From positions 496,001 to 560,000 of the forward strand of contig NZ_JAHZTD010000002.1 of NCBI RefSeq assembly GCF_019599275.1: a DNA stretch of 64,000 nucleotides, given 5' to 3'. Shown one piece after another: positions 35,951 through 44,907 of this stretch (the stretch's first letter is position 1; each line of letters starts with the position of its first letter). A program made the translations under genes and the position numbers. The DNA comes from Hymenobacter sp. HSC-4F20 (GTDB lineage: Bacteria; Bacteroidota; Bacteroidia; Cytophagales; Hymenobacteraceae). A model generated the notes under the pieces. The model ran no database searches. It had not been told where the DNA came from and worked only from the letters and a program-made list of their open reading frames with translations.

Positions 35951-36439
35951 TCAGCTAAATGCTTTCCGCAGCAAGGCTATTTGCCCGGCATGGTATAAGT
36001 TGTGCTGCACCAGCCCGTGTAGCAGCACATAGTAAGTACCCGGCGTACCGGCCGCATATTCGGGCTGGGCCTCCAGATAACGGTCAAGGTCAGTATCCTG
36101 GAGGCGCGCTACCGCGCCCAGCAACTGCTCATGCGCCGCGTGCAGATGGGCTTGCGCTTGCTGCCAAGAGGTTTCGTCGGGGGTTGGGGGTAGCGGCGGC
36201 CAATTCTGTTCGTCGGTGGGGCCGATGAGTTGGTTGGTTTCCAGGCGCTGCCGCACAATTTGTAGCCAGGTATCCAGGTGCAGCACAATTTCCCAGATAC
36301 TATGTGCACCGACCACCGGATGGGCGGCGGCCTGGGCGGCGGAAGTGCCAGATACGGTAGCCTGCAGGGAAGGGCCAGCCCAGGCGTCGCCGTCGAAAGC
36401 GCGCCGGAGCTGATCTAGTAGTAGTTCGGTTTGCTTCAT
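35951..36439 (-). CDS. DinB-family four-helix protein
   Basis: 162 residues from the ATG at 36439. Single DinB/YfiT four-helix bundle with the metal-binding histidine triad placed as expected: H in GAHSIWEIVLHLDTWLQIV (two His) and H in HGLVQHNLYHAGQIALLRKA. Family members bind nickel, zinc or iron and include bacillithiol- and mycothiol-dependent transferases. The role of this copy is unknown. It diverges from the methyltransferase gene; 110 bp between the two starts contain a good -7 element for the + strand gene. Confidence 0.8.
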   Translation of the reverse strand: MKQTELLLDQLRRAFDGDAWAGPSLQATVSGTSAAQAAAHPVVGAHSIWEIVLHLDTWLQIVRQRLETNQLIGPTDEQNWPPLPPTPDETSWQQAQAHLHAAHEQLLGAVARLQDTDLDRYLEAQPEYAAGTPGTYYVLLHGLVQHNLYHAGQIALLRKAFS

Positions 36440-36505
36440 CGTCTTGTTCTTGTGCGCTACGGTCCTTTCCCTTTCTACGATACCGCCCAAAACTGCGCCA
36501 TGCCG

Positions 36506-36513
36506 TACCTTTG
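36506..36513 (+). promoter_or_regulatory. Putative -7 promoter element TACCTTTG
   Basis: Exact TAnnTTTG match 36 bases before the ATG of the methyltransferase gene. No clear -33 TTG is at the expected distance. Confidence 0.4.
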
Positions 36514-36549
36514 CCCACCTGCCCTACCCGGCAGCGTAAAGGTAGTTCT

Positions 36550-37434
36550 ATGTACACGTTTCTCACCACCAGCCCCTGGGCCGACTACGAGCTGATCGAC
36601 GCCGGCAACTTCGAAAAGCTGGAGCGCTTCGGCAACCATATTTTGTCTCGCCCCGAGCCCCAGGCCATCTGGGACCCGCACCTGCCCGCCTCGGAGTGGC
36701 AGCGGGCCAACGCCATTTTTACCCGGGAGAAGGGCAGTCAGGAACGCGGGCAGTGGAAAATTAAGGGCGGCACGCCGGAGCAATGGGTGATTGGCTACGA
36801 GCGGCCGGGCGGGCTGAAGCTGCGGTTCCGTCTGGGCATGTCGTCGTTCAAGCACGTGGGCCTGTTTCCGGAGCAGGACCCCAACTGGCAGTTCATTTAT
36901 GAGCAGACGCGCCAGCGCCGCGCTACCCAGCCGCGGGTGCTGAACCTCTTTGCCTACACCGGAGCGGCTACGCTGGCCGCCCGCGCCGCCGGCGCCGACG
37001 TGACTCACCTCGACTCGGTAAAGCAAGTCAACTTCTGGGCCCGCGACAATATGGAAGCCTCCAACCTGGATGGGGTGCGCTGGCTGGTGGAAGATGCCAT
37101 GAAGTACGTGCGGCGTGAAGTGAAGCGTGGCAGCAAGTACCAGGGCCTCATCCTCGACCCGCCCGCTTACGGCCGCGGCCCCAACGGCGAAAAGTGGCAG
37201 CTGGAAGACGAGCTGAACGAGATGCTCAAGCTCTGCAAGGAGCTGCTGGACCCGCAGGACCATTTCTTCCTCATCAACCTGTATTCCCTGGGCTTCTCGG
37301 CCCTGATTCTGGAAAACCTCGTGCACGAAATCTTTCCCCAGGCCCGCCAAACCCGGGAAATCGGGGAGATTTACTTGCACGACCAAGCAGCCCGCAAGCT
37401 GCCACTAGGCACCTTCTGCCGTTTTGCTGTCTAA
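36550..37434 (+). CDS. Class I SAM-dependent RNA methyltransferase (RlmI/RlmK-like)
   Basis: 294 residues from the ATG at 36550. SAM-binding motif VLNLFAYTGAATLAARAAGA near residue 135-155, catalytic block GLILDPPAYGRGPNG (DPP-Y), and INLYSLGFSALILENLV later. The FAYTG and DPP-Y pattern is that of the RlmI/RlmK/YccW group that methylates 23S rRNA cytosines; the usual N-terminal PUA domain is missing or replaced by the segment up to residue about 115 (SPWADYELIDAGNFEKLERF). So it may be a short variant with a different target. Cytosolic. Confidence 0.82.
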   Translation: MYTFLTTSPWADYELIDAGNFEKLERFGNHILSRPEPQAIWDPHLPASEWQRANAIFTREKGSQERGQWKIKGGTPEQWVIGYERPGGLKLRFRLGMSSFKHVGLFPEQDPNWQFIYEQTRQRRATQPRVLNLFAYTGAATLAARAAGADVTHLDSVKQVNFWARDNMEASNLDGVRWLVEDAMKYVRREVKRGSKYQGLILDPPAYGRGPNGEKWQLEDELNEMLKLCKELLDPQDHFFLINLYSLGFSALILENLVHEIFPQARQTREIGEIYLHDQAARKLPLGTFCRFAV

Positions 37435-37566
37435 CGTGACGTAGTAACGAGGCGAGGAGAAACGAGGTAAAGGGAAATACTTATTCGCTGCCTGCCGCCC
37501 GCTTTCTTGTCGCCTCAGCACCCGTCACAGGTTTCCTAATCCGTTTATCACCTCTTTCCCCTTTCC

Positions 37567-38523
37567 GTGTCACTGCACTCGCCCCGCCACCGCCGCCTGG
37601 CCCTGATTGATATGGGCACGAATACCTTTCACCTGCTCATAGTAGAGCTACCCGAGCCAAGCCACCAGCAGCCCGTAACGCTGCTGCGCACCAAAGTGGG
37701 CGTGCGGCTGGGGGAAGGTGGTATCAGTAAGGGCGAAATTGCTCCGGCGGCTTTTGAGCGGGCCTTGCACACGCTGGTAGGCTTCAAAGAGGAAATTGAG
37801 CTGCACCAAGTAACCGAAGTGCGCGCCACGGCCACCAGCGCCATGCGCGTAACGCGCAACGGCCCGGCCCTGGCGCAGGCCATCTTCGAGCAGACCGGCA
37901 TCCGGGTGGAGGTGATTCCGGGCGAGCGGGAAGCCGAGCTGATTGCCAAAGGTGTGCGGTGGGCCGTGCCGCTGGGCAACCAGCCTCACCTGATTATGGA
38001 TATTGGCGGCGGCTCGGTGGAGTTCATCCTTGCCGATGCTACTACCATCTTCTGGAAGCAAAGCTTCGAGATTGGAGCCCAACGCATGTTGGATAAGTTC
38101 TTCCCCGACCCCAGCGGCGTATTTCCGGCAGAAGCCGTAGCCGCCGAACAGGAATACCTTACAACCATGTTGGCCCCACTGGCGGCGGCCGTGCAGCAGT
38201 ACCAGCCGGTAGGCCTGGTTGGTGCCTCGGGCAGCTTCGACAGCTTGGCCGATATGCAGCTGGGCCGGCTACGCACCGAAGCGGAGCTACCCCCTCGCAC
38301 GGAGCTGACCCTGGAAAGCTTCCGGCGTAGCTACCAGCAACTACTCAGCCTCAACCACGAGCAGCGGGTAGCCCTGCCCGGCATCTTGCCCATGCGCGCC
38401 GATATGTTGGTGGTAGCCAGCGTGCTCATTGATTTTGTGCTGAACATGACGGGCATCACCCACATTCAGACCTCCGCCTACGCCCTGAAGGAAGGGCTAC
38501 TGGCCGAAATGATGGAGCAATAG
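37567..38523 (+). CDS. Ppx/GppA-family phosphatase
   Basis: 318 residues with a GTG start at 37567, the only one upstream of the conserved first motif. Actin/ASKHA fold: LALIDMGTNTFHLL, ATSAMRVTRNGPALAQAIFE, GEREAELIAKGVRWAV, IMDIGGGSVEFIL (phosphate-binding). Acts on polyphosphate or (p)ppGpp/pppGpp. Length matches the short form lacking the HD domain, so exopolyphosphatase is likely but cannot be told from guanosine pentaphosphatase here. It converges with the zinc peptidase, 6 bp apart, with no terminator between them. Confidence 0.85.
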   Translation: MSLHSPRHRRLALIDMGTNTFHLLIVELPEPSHQQPVTLLRTKVGVRLGEGGISKGEIAPAAFERALHTLVGFKEEIELHQVTEVRATATSAMRVTRNGPALAQAIFEQTGIRVEVIPGEREAELIAKGVRWAVPLGNQPHLIMDIGGGSVEFILADATTIFWKQSFEIGAQRMLDKFFPDPSGVFPAEAVAAEQEYLTTMLAPLAAAVQQYQPVGLVGASGSFDSLADMQLGRLRTEAELPPRTELTLESFRRSYQQLLSLNHEQRVALPGILPMRADMLVVASVLIDFVLNMTGITHIQTSAYALKEGLLAEMMEQ

Positions 38524-38529
38524 CCTCGG

Positions 38530-39624
38530 TTACGCAGCTGACTTCAGCGCATCAGCTTTGGCCTGTCGGCACACCCGGTGGATGAAAGCCAGCTTATGCA
38601 CTACCTCCGGCCCAATGATGAACGGATACGAATCGGGCTGACCCATGCTGCGGTTGAGGCTGTTCATGGCAAACGAGAGGGGTAGCCACATTTCCATAAT
38701 GCGGTTGAAATCCTCCACGTGGTAAGGGTCGGTGGTAATGGCCGCGTCCAGGTTCTGGTCGTCGGTAGCGCGCAGGGGGTTTACGCTGAGCCCAAAAGCG
38801 TAGGCCGTTTGCAGCGTATCCATGATGTGGAGGTAGTGGGCCCAGGTTTCGGCCCAGTCTTCCCAGGAGTGGGTAGTGGCGTAGGCGCTGATGTAGTGCT
38901 CGGCCCAATCGGCGGGCGGGCCCTGGTCGTAGTGCTTTTTCAGCGCCTCCCCGTAATCTTCCTGCTCATCACCAAACAGCTGGCGGTACTCGTCAATCCA
39001 GGGGGTATTTTCAATAAGCCGCTCCCAGTAGTAGTGGCCTACCTCGTGGCGGAAGTGGCCCAGCACCGTGCGGTACACCTCATCCATCGACTTGCGCGCC
39101 ATTTCGCGTTCCACGGAATCGGCCTCGGCAATGTTGATGGTGATGAGGCCATTGTCGTGGCCCGTCATTACTTTTTCTCCTTCGGGCTTTTGCTCGTTGG
39201 CCAGAAAGTCGAAGGCTAAGCCCGTTTCCTCGTTTTCGGTTTTGCTGATGACAGGCAGGCCCAGCTGGAGTAAGCTGAACACCAACCGATGCTTGGCTTG
39301 CTCCAGGTTATGCCAGCGGGCTATGTGGCCGGGCTCACTCAGCTTCGGGATGGTGCGGTTAAGCTGGCAGGCCAAGCAAAACTCGCTGCCGCTGTTGGCA
39401 GGCACCAGCCAGTTGCATACGTTATGGGTATGGTTGGCGCAGTAGGTATAGGTAGTATTTGTACCCTGGCCGTACTGGGTAAAGCGCTGCCCTTCGGCTT
39501 GCTGCTCCAGGGCCACCAACTGCTGCGAGGGCACGTCGAAGCCCAGTGGATACTGGCACTGCTCGCACTGCGTATTTTCAAAATAGACTACCTGCCCGCA
39601 GTGCGTGCACTTAAAGAGTTTCAT
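38530..39624 (-). CDS. Putative zinc-binding metallopeptidase with N-terminal zinc ribbon
   Basis: 364 residues. Zinc ribbon at the start (Cys 6, 9, 20, 23: KCTHCG and CEQCQY) and a second Cys pair (FCLACQLNRTIP). The active site is HEVGHYYWE near 192-200, an HExxH metallopeptidase motif; a Glu downstream (EDYGEALKKHYD) is a candidate third ligand. The family (zinc_ribbon_10/Zn_peptidase, once DUF2248) often accompanies the ATP-grasp, alpha-E and transglutaminase genes seen from 40094 onwards, as here, in divergent orientation. Function unknown; no signal peptide. Confidence 0.82.
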   Translation of the reverse strand: MKLFKCTHCGQVVYFENTQCEQCQYPLGFDVPSQQLVALEQQAEGQRFTQYGQGTNTTYTYCANHTHNVCNWLVPANSGSEFCLACQLNRTIPKLSEPGHIARWHNLEQAKHRLVFSLLQLGLPVISKTENEETGLAFDFLANEQKPEGEKVMTGHDNGLITINIAEADSVEREMARKSMDEVYRTVLGHFRHEVGHYYWERLIENTPWIDEYRQLFGDEQEDYGEALKKHYDQGPPADWAEHYISAYATTHSWEDWAETWAHYLHIMDTLQTAYAFGLSVNPLRATDDQNLDAAITTDPYHVEDFNRIMEMWLPLSFAMNSLNRSMGQPDSYPFIIGPEVVHKLAFIHRVCRQAKADALKSAA

Positions 39625-40093
39625 AGCCGCTCGTCTGGTTTTTCACTACCCCACTGCACCTCACAAGGCCTGTGGCAACAAGCCCACTCAAACGCATGGG
39701 TAGCAGATTGGTTCTGGTTTAGCTTGCAGATTACGGGCATCTGGAACCCTGTATTAAGCTTTCCCTATATCTAAGTAAATTTATAATCACCTCCAACCAA
39801 GGCAATAGTTGCCTTACCCCAAGTATAGGTAAGCAGAACGGTAGCACGCGAAACGAAGCTCAACTGAAAACCTTCTACTACTGCTCAGTTTACGTATTTT
39901 TTGGCTGCAAACGATGCTCAGCTCGTGGGCTTCCTACCTTATATTCTGGCGAAGCCTTTAGCATTGAATGTGAGATAATAAGCAATACGAAACCCGTGGT
40001 TTATTATTAAAATACAACTTCATAATTTCTTCATCGTAGGTGCGAGGAGTGCCTCTTACTACCTCCTAGCTCCCTGCTCTAGCCTACCCCACC
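39625..40093. other. Divergent intergenic region with small hairpins
   Basis: 469 bases without a gene between the zinc peptidase and the ATP-grasp gene. It becomes AT-rich from 39740 and holds a perfect 7-bp hairpin with a 3-base loop at 39799-39815 (AAGGCAA / TTGCCTT) and a second possible stem CTTACC/GGTAAG around 39813-39833. These may be leader or operator structures. No ORF or RNA gene recognised. Confidence 0.35.
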
Positions 40094-41542
40094 ATGACGG
40101 AGAATTCCTTACTACACACTTACCAGGAGCAGCCCAACATTTGGGACGAAATGTTCCATGCCGAGCAGGTACGCCCCGAGTACCGCAGCTTTGTGGCGGC
40201 CATCGAAAACCTGCCCCGCACCGAAATGACCCGCAAGGATGAACTGGCCAAGAAGCTGTTCATGAGCCAGGGCATTACGTTCACGGTGTATAATAGCGGC
40301 GAGGGTATTGAGAAGATATTTCCTTTCGACATCATTCCGCGCATTATTCAGCACCAGGAGTGGAAGCACATTGAAGCCGGTATTAAGCAGCGGTTGCTGG
40401 CCCTGAACATCTTCCTGAAGGACATCTACCACCAGCAGTTTATCGTGAAGGATGGCGTAATTCCGGCCACGCTGATTTACTCCTGCCCGCAGTTTTTGCG
40501 GGAAATGATCAATGTGGAGGTGCCCTACGACATCTACACCCACATTGCCGGCGTCGATTTGATTCGGGATGCGGATGGGCAGTTCTACGTGCTGGAGGAC
40601 AATCTGCGTACACCTTCGGGTGTGTCGTATATGCTGGAAAACCGCAGCATTACCTCCCGCATCTTCCCCGATCTGCTGCCCAAAAGCAACGTGCAGCCGG
40701 TAAAAGACTACCCCGATCTGCTGTTCCGAAACCTGCTGGCCCTGGGCAACCGCCACGTCAGCGACCCGACGGTGGTGCTACTCTCGCCGGGCATCTACAA
40801 CTCGGCTTATTTCGAGCATACTACCCTGGCCCGCCTGATGGGCATTGAGCTGGTGGAAGGCCGCGACTTGATTGTGCACAACCACCACGTGTTCATGAAG
40901 ACGACGAAGGGCCTGAAGCAGGTAGATGTTATTTACCGCCGCGTCGACGATGAGTTTCTGGACCCGTTGGTGTTCCGGCCCGACAGTGCCCTGGGCGTGC
41001 CCGGCATTTATGCGGCCTACCGCAAAGGCAACGTGGCCATTGTGAATGCCATGGGCAACGGCGTGGCCGACGACAAAGCGGTGTACTCCTACGTGCCCGA
41101 AATGATTCGGTACTACCTCAATGAGGAGCCCATTTTGAATACGGTGCCCACCTACCAGATGAGCGACCCGGACCAACGAAAGATGGTATTCGAACGCATG
41201 GATAAGATGGTGATTAAGCGCACCAACGAGTCGGGTGGGTACGGCATGCTCATTGGCAGCAGCGCCACCGAGGAGCAGATGCAAACGTTCCGGGAAGCCA
41301 TTACGGAAGATCCGCGCAGCTTTATTGCCCAGCCCATCATCAGCCTGTCGTCTACTCCTTGCTACATCAATGGCGTGCTCCAACCCCGCCGCGTCGATCT
41401 GCGCCCCTTTGCCCTGTACGGCCCCGGCGGTATTGATATCGTGCCGGGTGGCCTGACCCGGGTAGCCTTGCAGGAAGGCTCGCTGGTAGTAAACTCCTCC
41501 CAGGGCGGCGGCAGCAAAGACACCTGGGTACTGGGGGAATAA
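40094..41542 (+). CDS. Circularly permuted ATP-grasp protein
   Basis: 482 residues, ATG at 40094. Pattern of the CP_ATPgrasp (DUF404/407) family: SQGITFTVYNSGEGIEKIFP, FDIIPRIIQHQEWKHIEAGI, LEDNLRTPSGVSYMLENR, an ATP-binding acidic block VIKRTNESGGYGMLIGSSAT, and IAQPIISLSSTPCYINGVLQ. ATP-grasp enzymes usually ligate a carboxylate to an amine or thiol; the substrate of this branch is unknown. It is the first of three genes (alpha-E, transglutaminase) conserved together in many bacteria. Comparative genomics has proposed peptide or protein tagging; that is not proven. Cytosolic. Confidence 0.9.
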   Translation: MTENSLLHTYQEQPNIWDEMFHAEQVRPEYRSFVAAIENLPRTEMTRKDELAKKLFMSQGITFTVYNSGEGIEKIFPFDIIPRIIQHQEWKHIEAGIKQRLLALNIFLKDIYHQQFIVKDGVIPATLIYSCPQFLREMINVEVPYDIYTHIAGVDLIRDADGQFYVLEDNLRTPSGVSYMLENRSITSRIFPDLLPKSNVQPVKDYPDLLFRNLLALGNRHVSDPTVVLLSPGIYNSAYFEHTTLARLMGIELVEGRDLIVHNHHVFMKTTKGLKQVDVIYRRVDDEFLDPLVFRPDSALGVPGIYAAYRKGNVAIVNAMGNGVADDKAVYSYVPEMIRYYLNEEPILNTVPTYQMSDPDQRKMVFERMDKMVIKRTNESGGYGMLIGSSATEEQMQTFREAITEDPRSFIAQPIISLSSTPCYINGVLQPRRVDLRPFALYGPGGIDIVPGGLTRVALQEGSLVVNSSQGGGSKDTWVLGE

Positions 41543-41714
41543 ATAAGCAGTGAAGAATGAGGATAAAAGAATAAAGAATTGGTAGTAGTGCCAGTTGCCT
41601 TGTTCCTAGCTCCTCGTTTTCCGGCATCTCACACTTCATGGCAGAATGAAGAATCGGCTTTGCACGCACGCGGCCTCTTTCTTCATTCCTCATTCTTTAT
41701 TCTTCACTGACACT
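41543..41714. repeat. Imperfect inverted-repeat spacer
   Basis: 172 bases between the ATP-grasp and alpha-E genes. A GAAGAAT/AGAATAAAG-rich segment at 41549-41580 is loosely complementary to a segment at 41676-41712 (CTTCATTCCTCATTCTTTATTC). It could form a long imperfect hairpin inside the operon, able to damp transcription between the first two genes. Confidence 0.35.
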
Positions 41715-42650
41715 ATGCTCAGTCGCGTTGCAGATACTATTTACTGGCTGGCCCGCTACATGGAACGCACCCAAGCCATGTTGCAGGTTATCCGGATTTA
41801 TTACCAGGCTTCCCAGGATAGCCCCCACGATTTCAGTTGGCGGCCCGTGTTGTACAGCTACGGTCACCTGACGCCCGAGGAGCTAACCGCTACCGAGGGC
41901 GATACGCCGCGGGTGTTGGAACACCTTATTCTGGATAAGAACAACGATGCTTCGGCCTTCAACAACGTGCTGCAGGCCCGCGAAAACGCCCGCGCCGCCC
42001 AAGACCATATTACCCGGGATGTATGGCAATGCCTGAATGATTACTACCACGCCATTCGGGGCGGCGACATAGCTCAGCAAATTCGGTACGGCGACCCCAT
42101 GTCGGGAATTGATGCGCTGATGCGGCACGGGCTGGTATTTACGGGAGCCGTGCAGAACACCATGCCCCGCGACGAAGGCTACGGCTACCTCACCATGGGC
42201 AGGCTCTTGGAGCGAGCTTTACAAACCGCCGATATCCTGCGCATTCGGTGGGTAAACAGCTCCGAGAACCTACAAAATGGCCGCGAGGTACCGGAGTTGC
42301 GCTACTTGTTGCACTCCGTATTCGGCCATGAGCTGTACCTGAAAACCTACCGCGGCAACTTCAACCCCGATAGTGTGCTGCAATTCATCCTGCACAACAG
42401 TCACTTTGCCCACTCCCTTTCTTCCTGCCTGAACCGCCTGAGCTGGTACTTCGAGCGACTCCGGGCCGACAGCCTTCCCGAAAGCTACGAGCGACTGGAA
42501 TTTATGGTAGGCCGCCTAACCAACCTAGTGAAATACAGCATGGTGTCGGCCAGCGAGCCGGAACAGCTGAATGAGTTTTTGCTGGAAACCCGCCAGGAGC
42601 TGCTGGCTATAGCGGTGGCTTTCGGGAAATACTATTTCGGACGTAGCTAA
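41715..42650 (+). CDS. Alpha-E domain protein (DUF403)
   Basis: 311 residues from the ATG at 41715, the first position where the family start LSRVADTIYWLARYMERTQA fits; a TTG-type longer frame lies in the spacer. All-helical; family signature also in GLVFTGAVQNTMPRDEGYGY and YCFGRS-like C-terminal FGKYYFGRS. Conserved partner of the circularly permuted ATP-grasp protein and the transglutaminase. The biochemical role is unknown. Its stop is 8 bp before the transglutaminase start, consistent with one operon. Confidence 0.9.
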   Translation: MLSRVADTIYWLARYMERTQAMLQVIRIYYQASQDSPHDFSWRPVLYSYGHLTPEELTATEGDTPRVLEHLILDKNNDASAFNNVLQARENARAAQDHITRDVWQCLNDYYHAIRGGDIAQQIRYGDPMSGIDALMRHGLVFTGAVQNTMPRDEGYGYLTMGRLLERALQTADILRIRWVNSSENLQNGREVPELRYLLHSVFGHELYLKTYRGNFNPDSVLQFILHNSHFAHSLSSCLNRLSWYFERLRADSLPESYERLEFMVGRLTNLVKYSMVSASEPEQLNEFLLETRQELLAIAVAFGKYYFGRS

Positions 42651-42658
42651 CTACCCCC

Positions 42659-43642
42659 ATGCCTTCCTACAACATCAAACATACCACGCGTTACACCTAC
42701 GCATCGGAAGTAATTGACTGCGTCAACCAGATTATGCTCTATCCCATTGAGGATGACCGGCTGGAGGTTGTGCATCATGATATAGCCATTTCGCACGACT
42801 CAAGTGTAACCCCCGATACGCCCATCAACATCTACACTGACTACTTCGGAAATAAAGTAGGCGTGTTCTCGGTGTTGCAGCCGCATACGGTCCTCGTTAT
42901 TGAGTCGAGCAAAGATGTGGTTACGCACCCGATTCAATTCCCTATGGATGAGCAATCGGCGGAGGAGCAATGGCAGCACCTGCAGAGCTTGCACCATGAT
43001 CCGGAATTTATCGACTTTTTGTGCGAGGAGTGCTCTTCTTCACAGGATATGAGGGCTACCCTTGAACAGTTGGTAAACCGCTCCGAAAAGCCACTCAAGA
43101 ATGCCTTGGTGCTTTCGGAATACGTGTATGACAACTTCCATTATCAGCAGGGCGTGACCAATATCGAAACGCCTGCCGAGGAAATCTGGCAGATGAAAGC
43201 CGGCGTGTGTCAGGATTTTGCCCACATCTTGCTGGCCATGATTCGGATGGTTGGCATCCCGGCCCGCTACGTGAGCGGCTATGTGTGTCCGCAGAAGGAA
43301 GGTGTGCGCGGCTCGGGTGCTACCCATGCCTGGGTGGAAGCCTACATTCCGTTCTACGGCTGGTTGGGCCTCGACCCCACCAACAACTGCATTGTAAACG
43401 ACGGCCACGTACGCATGGCCATTGGCCGCAATTTCCCGGACTGCACGCCCGTAAAAGGCACTTACAAGGGCACCGGCTCTCACCGCCTCGATGTGTCGGT
43501 ACACATTGAAAGCGGGGAACCTGAAATCCAGGCCGAGCTACCCCAGGAGCCCAACTATACCTACGAGGTAAAAGACCCTACCCCACCCATCAACTCGTAC
43601 CGGCGCTACCAGGAGATGCAAATGCAGATGCAGCAGCAATAA
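42659..43642 (+). CDS. Transglutaminase-like cysteine peptidase family protein
   Basis: 327 residues. N-terminal beta domain (YNIKHTTRYTYASEVIDCVN) and a transglutaminase-like papain-fold core with the triad C184 (GVCQDFAH), H223 (TGATHAWVEAY-like block) and D239 (GLDPTNN). Ends with a Gln/Met-rich tail. Cytosolic. Third gene of the ATP-grasp / alpha-E / transglutaminase module; the set suggests an amide-bond-forming or -breaking cycle, for example ligation by the ATP-grasp enzyme and hydrolysis or transfer by this enzyme. That mechanism is inference. Confidence 0.9.
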   Translation: MPSYNIKHTTRYTYASEVIDCVNQIMLYPIEDDRLEVVHHDIAISHDSSVTPDTPINIYTDYFGNKVGVFSVLQPHTVLVIESSKDVVTHPIQFPMDEQSAEEQWQHLQSLHHDPEFIDFLCEECSSSQDMRATLEQLVNRSEKPLKNALVLSEYVYDNFHYQQGVTNIETPAEEIWQMKAGVCQDFAHILLAMIRMVGIPARYVSGYVCPQKEGVRGSGATHAWVEAYIPFYGWLGLDPTNNCIVNDGHVRMAIGRNFPDCTPVKGTYKGTGSHRLDVSVHIESGEPEIQAELPQEPNYTYEVKDPTPPINSYRRYQEMQMQMQQQ

Positions 43643-43689
43643 GGGCGGTATAGCGTAAGTTTGGGCTTCCCGAAAGCTCCACCTTACCC

Positions 43690-43746
43690 AAGCAGACGGC
43701 GCTTCGAAGTTGAATCCTTTCTTGTACTTCGAAGCGCCGTCTGCTT
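43690..43746. terminator. Terminator of the ATP-grasp module
   Basis: Perfect 21-bp inverted repeat, arms 43690-43710 and 43726-43746 (CGGCGCTTCGAAG core), with a 15-base loop, just past the transglutaminase stop. The right arm is followed by a T and GCC, so it is a strong hairpin with a weak U-tract. It also argues for the later ATG (43764) of the next gene. Confidence 0.6.
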
Positions 43747-43763
43747 TGCCCCTACCCTCACGC

Positions 43764-44831
43764 ATGACCTCCATCCTTCCTTATACCCAGCTTTTCTCCT
43801 TTACCGAATCCGTTTTCCAAGGCATCGGCTGCTCCGACGAAGACGCGACGCTGGCTACTGAAACCCTGCTTTCCGCTGATTTACGCGGTATTGATTCGCA
43901 CGGCGTAGCCCGCCTGATTGGTTACGTGCGCTTGTGGGAAGCTGGCCGTATCAACGCTACCCCGCGCGTGGGCGTAACCTATGAAACGCCCAGCACCGCC
44001 GTAGTAGACGGCGACGGAGGTCTGGGCCTAGTGGTGGGACCTAAAGCCATGCAGGTGGCTTTGGAGAAAGCGCGGCAGGTAGGTACCGGCTGGGTATCGG
44101 TGAAGAACTCCAACCACTTCGGTATTGCGGGCTACCACGCCATGAAAGCCCTCCCCCACGATATGATTGGGGTGGCCATGACGAATGCCTCGCCACTAGT
44201 AGCGCCTACTTACTCTTTGGAGCGCCTGCTGGGTACCAATCCCATTGCCGTAGCCATACCCGCTGCCGACGAGCCCGATTTCGTGCTGGATATGGCGACT
44301 ACCACCGCCGCCAACGGGAAGCTCGAAATTGCCCAGCGCAAGAACTTACCCATTCCCGAAGGCTGGGCGCAGGATGCCGCCGGCGTGGGCTCTACGGATG
44401 CCAACGCCGTGAAAAACGGTGGTGCCCTGCTACCCCTCGGCGGAGCCACAGGTTCGCATAAAGGATATGGGCTAGGTGCAGTAGTCGATATTTTCTCGGC
44501 GATACTAAGCGGAGCGAACTATGGGCCTTGGGTGCCGCCTTTCGTAGCCTTTCTGCAGCCCTCCGAAAACCCGGTGGGCCAAGGGTTGGGGCACTTCTTC
44601 GGGGCTATGCGCGTCGATGCCTTCCGCCCCGCCGCCGAGTTCAAGGCCCACATGGACAACTGGATTACTACTTTCCGCAACGCCCGCGCTACGGAGGGTC
44701 AGCGCGTTCTTATCCCCGGCGACCCGGAGCGCGAAACCGCTGCTACCCGCCTGCTCGACGGTATTCCGCTGCTGGAGCCGGTCATCAAGGACCTAGAAAG
44801 CGTGGGCGCAAAATTTGGCGTGAAGCTGTAA
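43764..44831 (+). CDS. Ldh_2-family NAD(P)-dependent dehydrogenase (malate/L-lactate/ureidoglycolate type)
   Basis: 355 residues from the ATG at 43764; an upstream ATG lies inside the terminator hairpin. LdhA/YlbC/Mdh family with the fold of sulfolactate and ureidoglycolate dehydrogenases: LRGIDSHGVARLIGYVRLWE (substrate His), VVDGDGGLGLVVGPKAMQVA, VSVKNSNHFGIAGYHAMKAL, VMATTT-type LDMATTTAANGKLEIAQ, and PLGGATGSHKGYGLGAVVDI. Oxidises a 2-hydroxy acid with NAD(P). The exact acid is unknown. Its terminator at 44855-44887 is shared with a convergent L,D-transpeptidase-like gene. Confidence 0.87.
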   Translation: MTSILPYTQLFSFTESVFQGIGCSDEDATLATETLLSADLRGIDSHGVARLIGYVRLWEAGRINATPRVGVTYETPSTAVVDGDGGLGLVVGPKAMQVALEKARQVGTGWVSVKNSNHFGIAGYHAMKALPHDMIGVAMTNASPLVAPTYSLERLLGTNPIAVAIPAADEPDFVLDMATTTAANGKLEIAQRKNLPIPEGWAQDAAGVGSTDANAVKNGGALLPLGGATGSHKGYGLGAVVDIFSAILSGANYGPWVPPFVAFLQPSENPVGQGLGHFFGAMRVDAFRPAAEFKAHMDNWITTFRNARATEGQRVLIPGDPERETAATRLLDGIPLLEPVIKDLESVGAKFGVKL

Positions 44832-44854
44832 TTCCCCTACCCCATCGGCAATAA

Positions 44855-44887
44855 AAAAGCCCGTCTGAATGATTCAAACGGGCTTTT
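44855..44887. terminator. Bidirectional terminator
   Basis: 10-bp inverted repeat (AAAAGCCCGT / ACGGGCTTTT) with an inner TGAAT/ATTCA pairing, between the Ldh_2 and L,D-transpeptidase-like genes. U-tracts on both sides. Confidence 0.8.
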
Positions 44888-44907
44888 CTAATAAGACAAG
44901 TGCAGAA

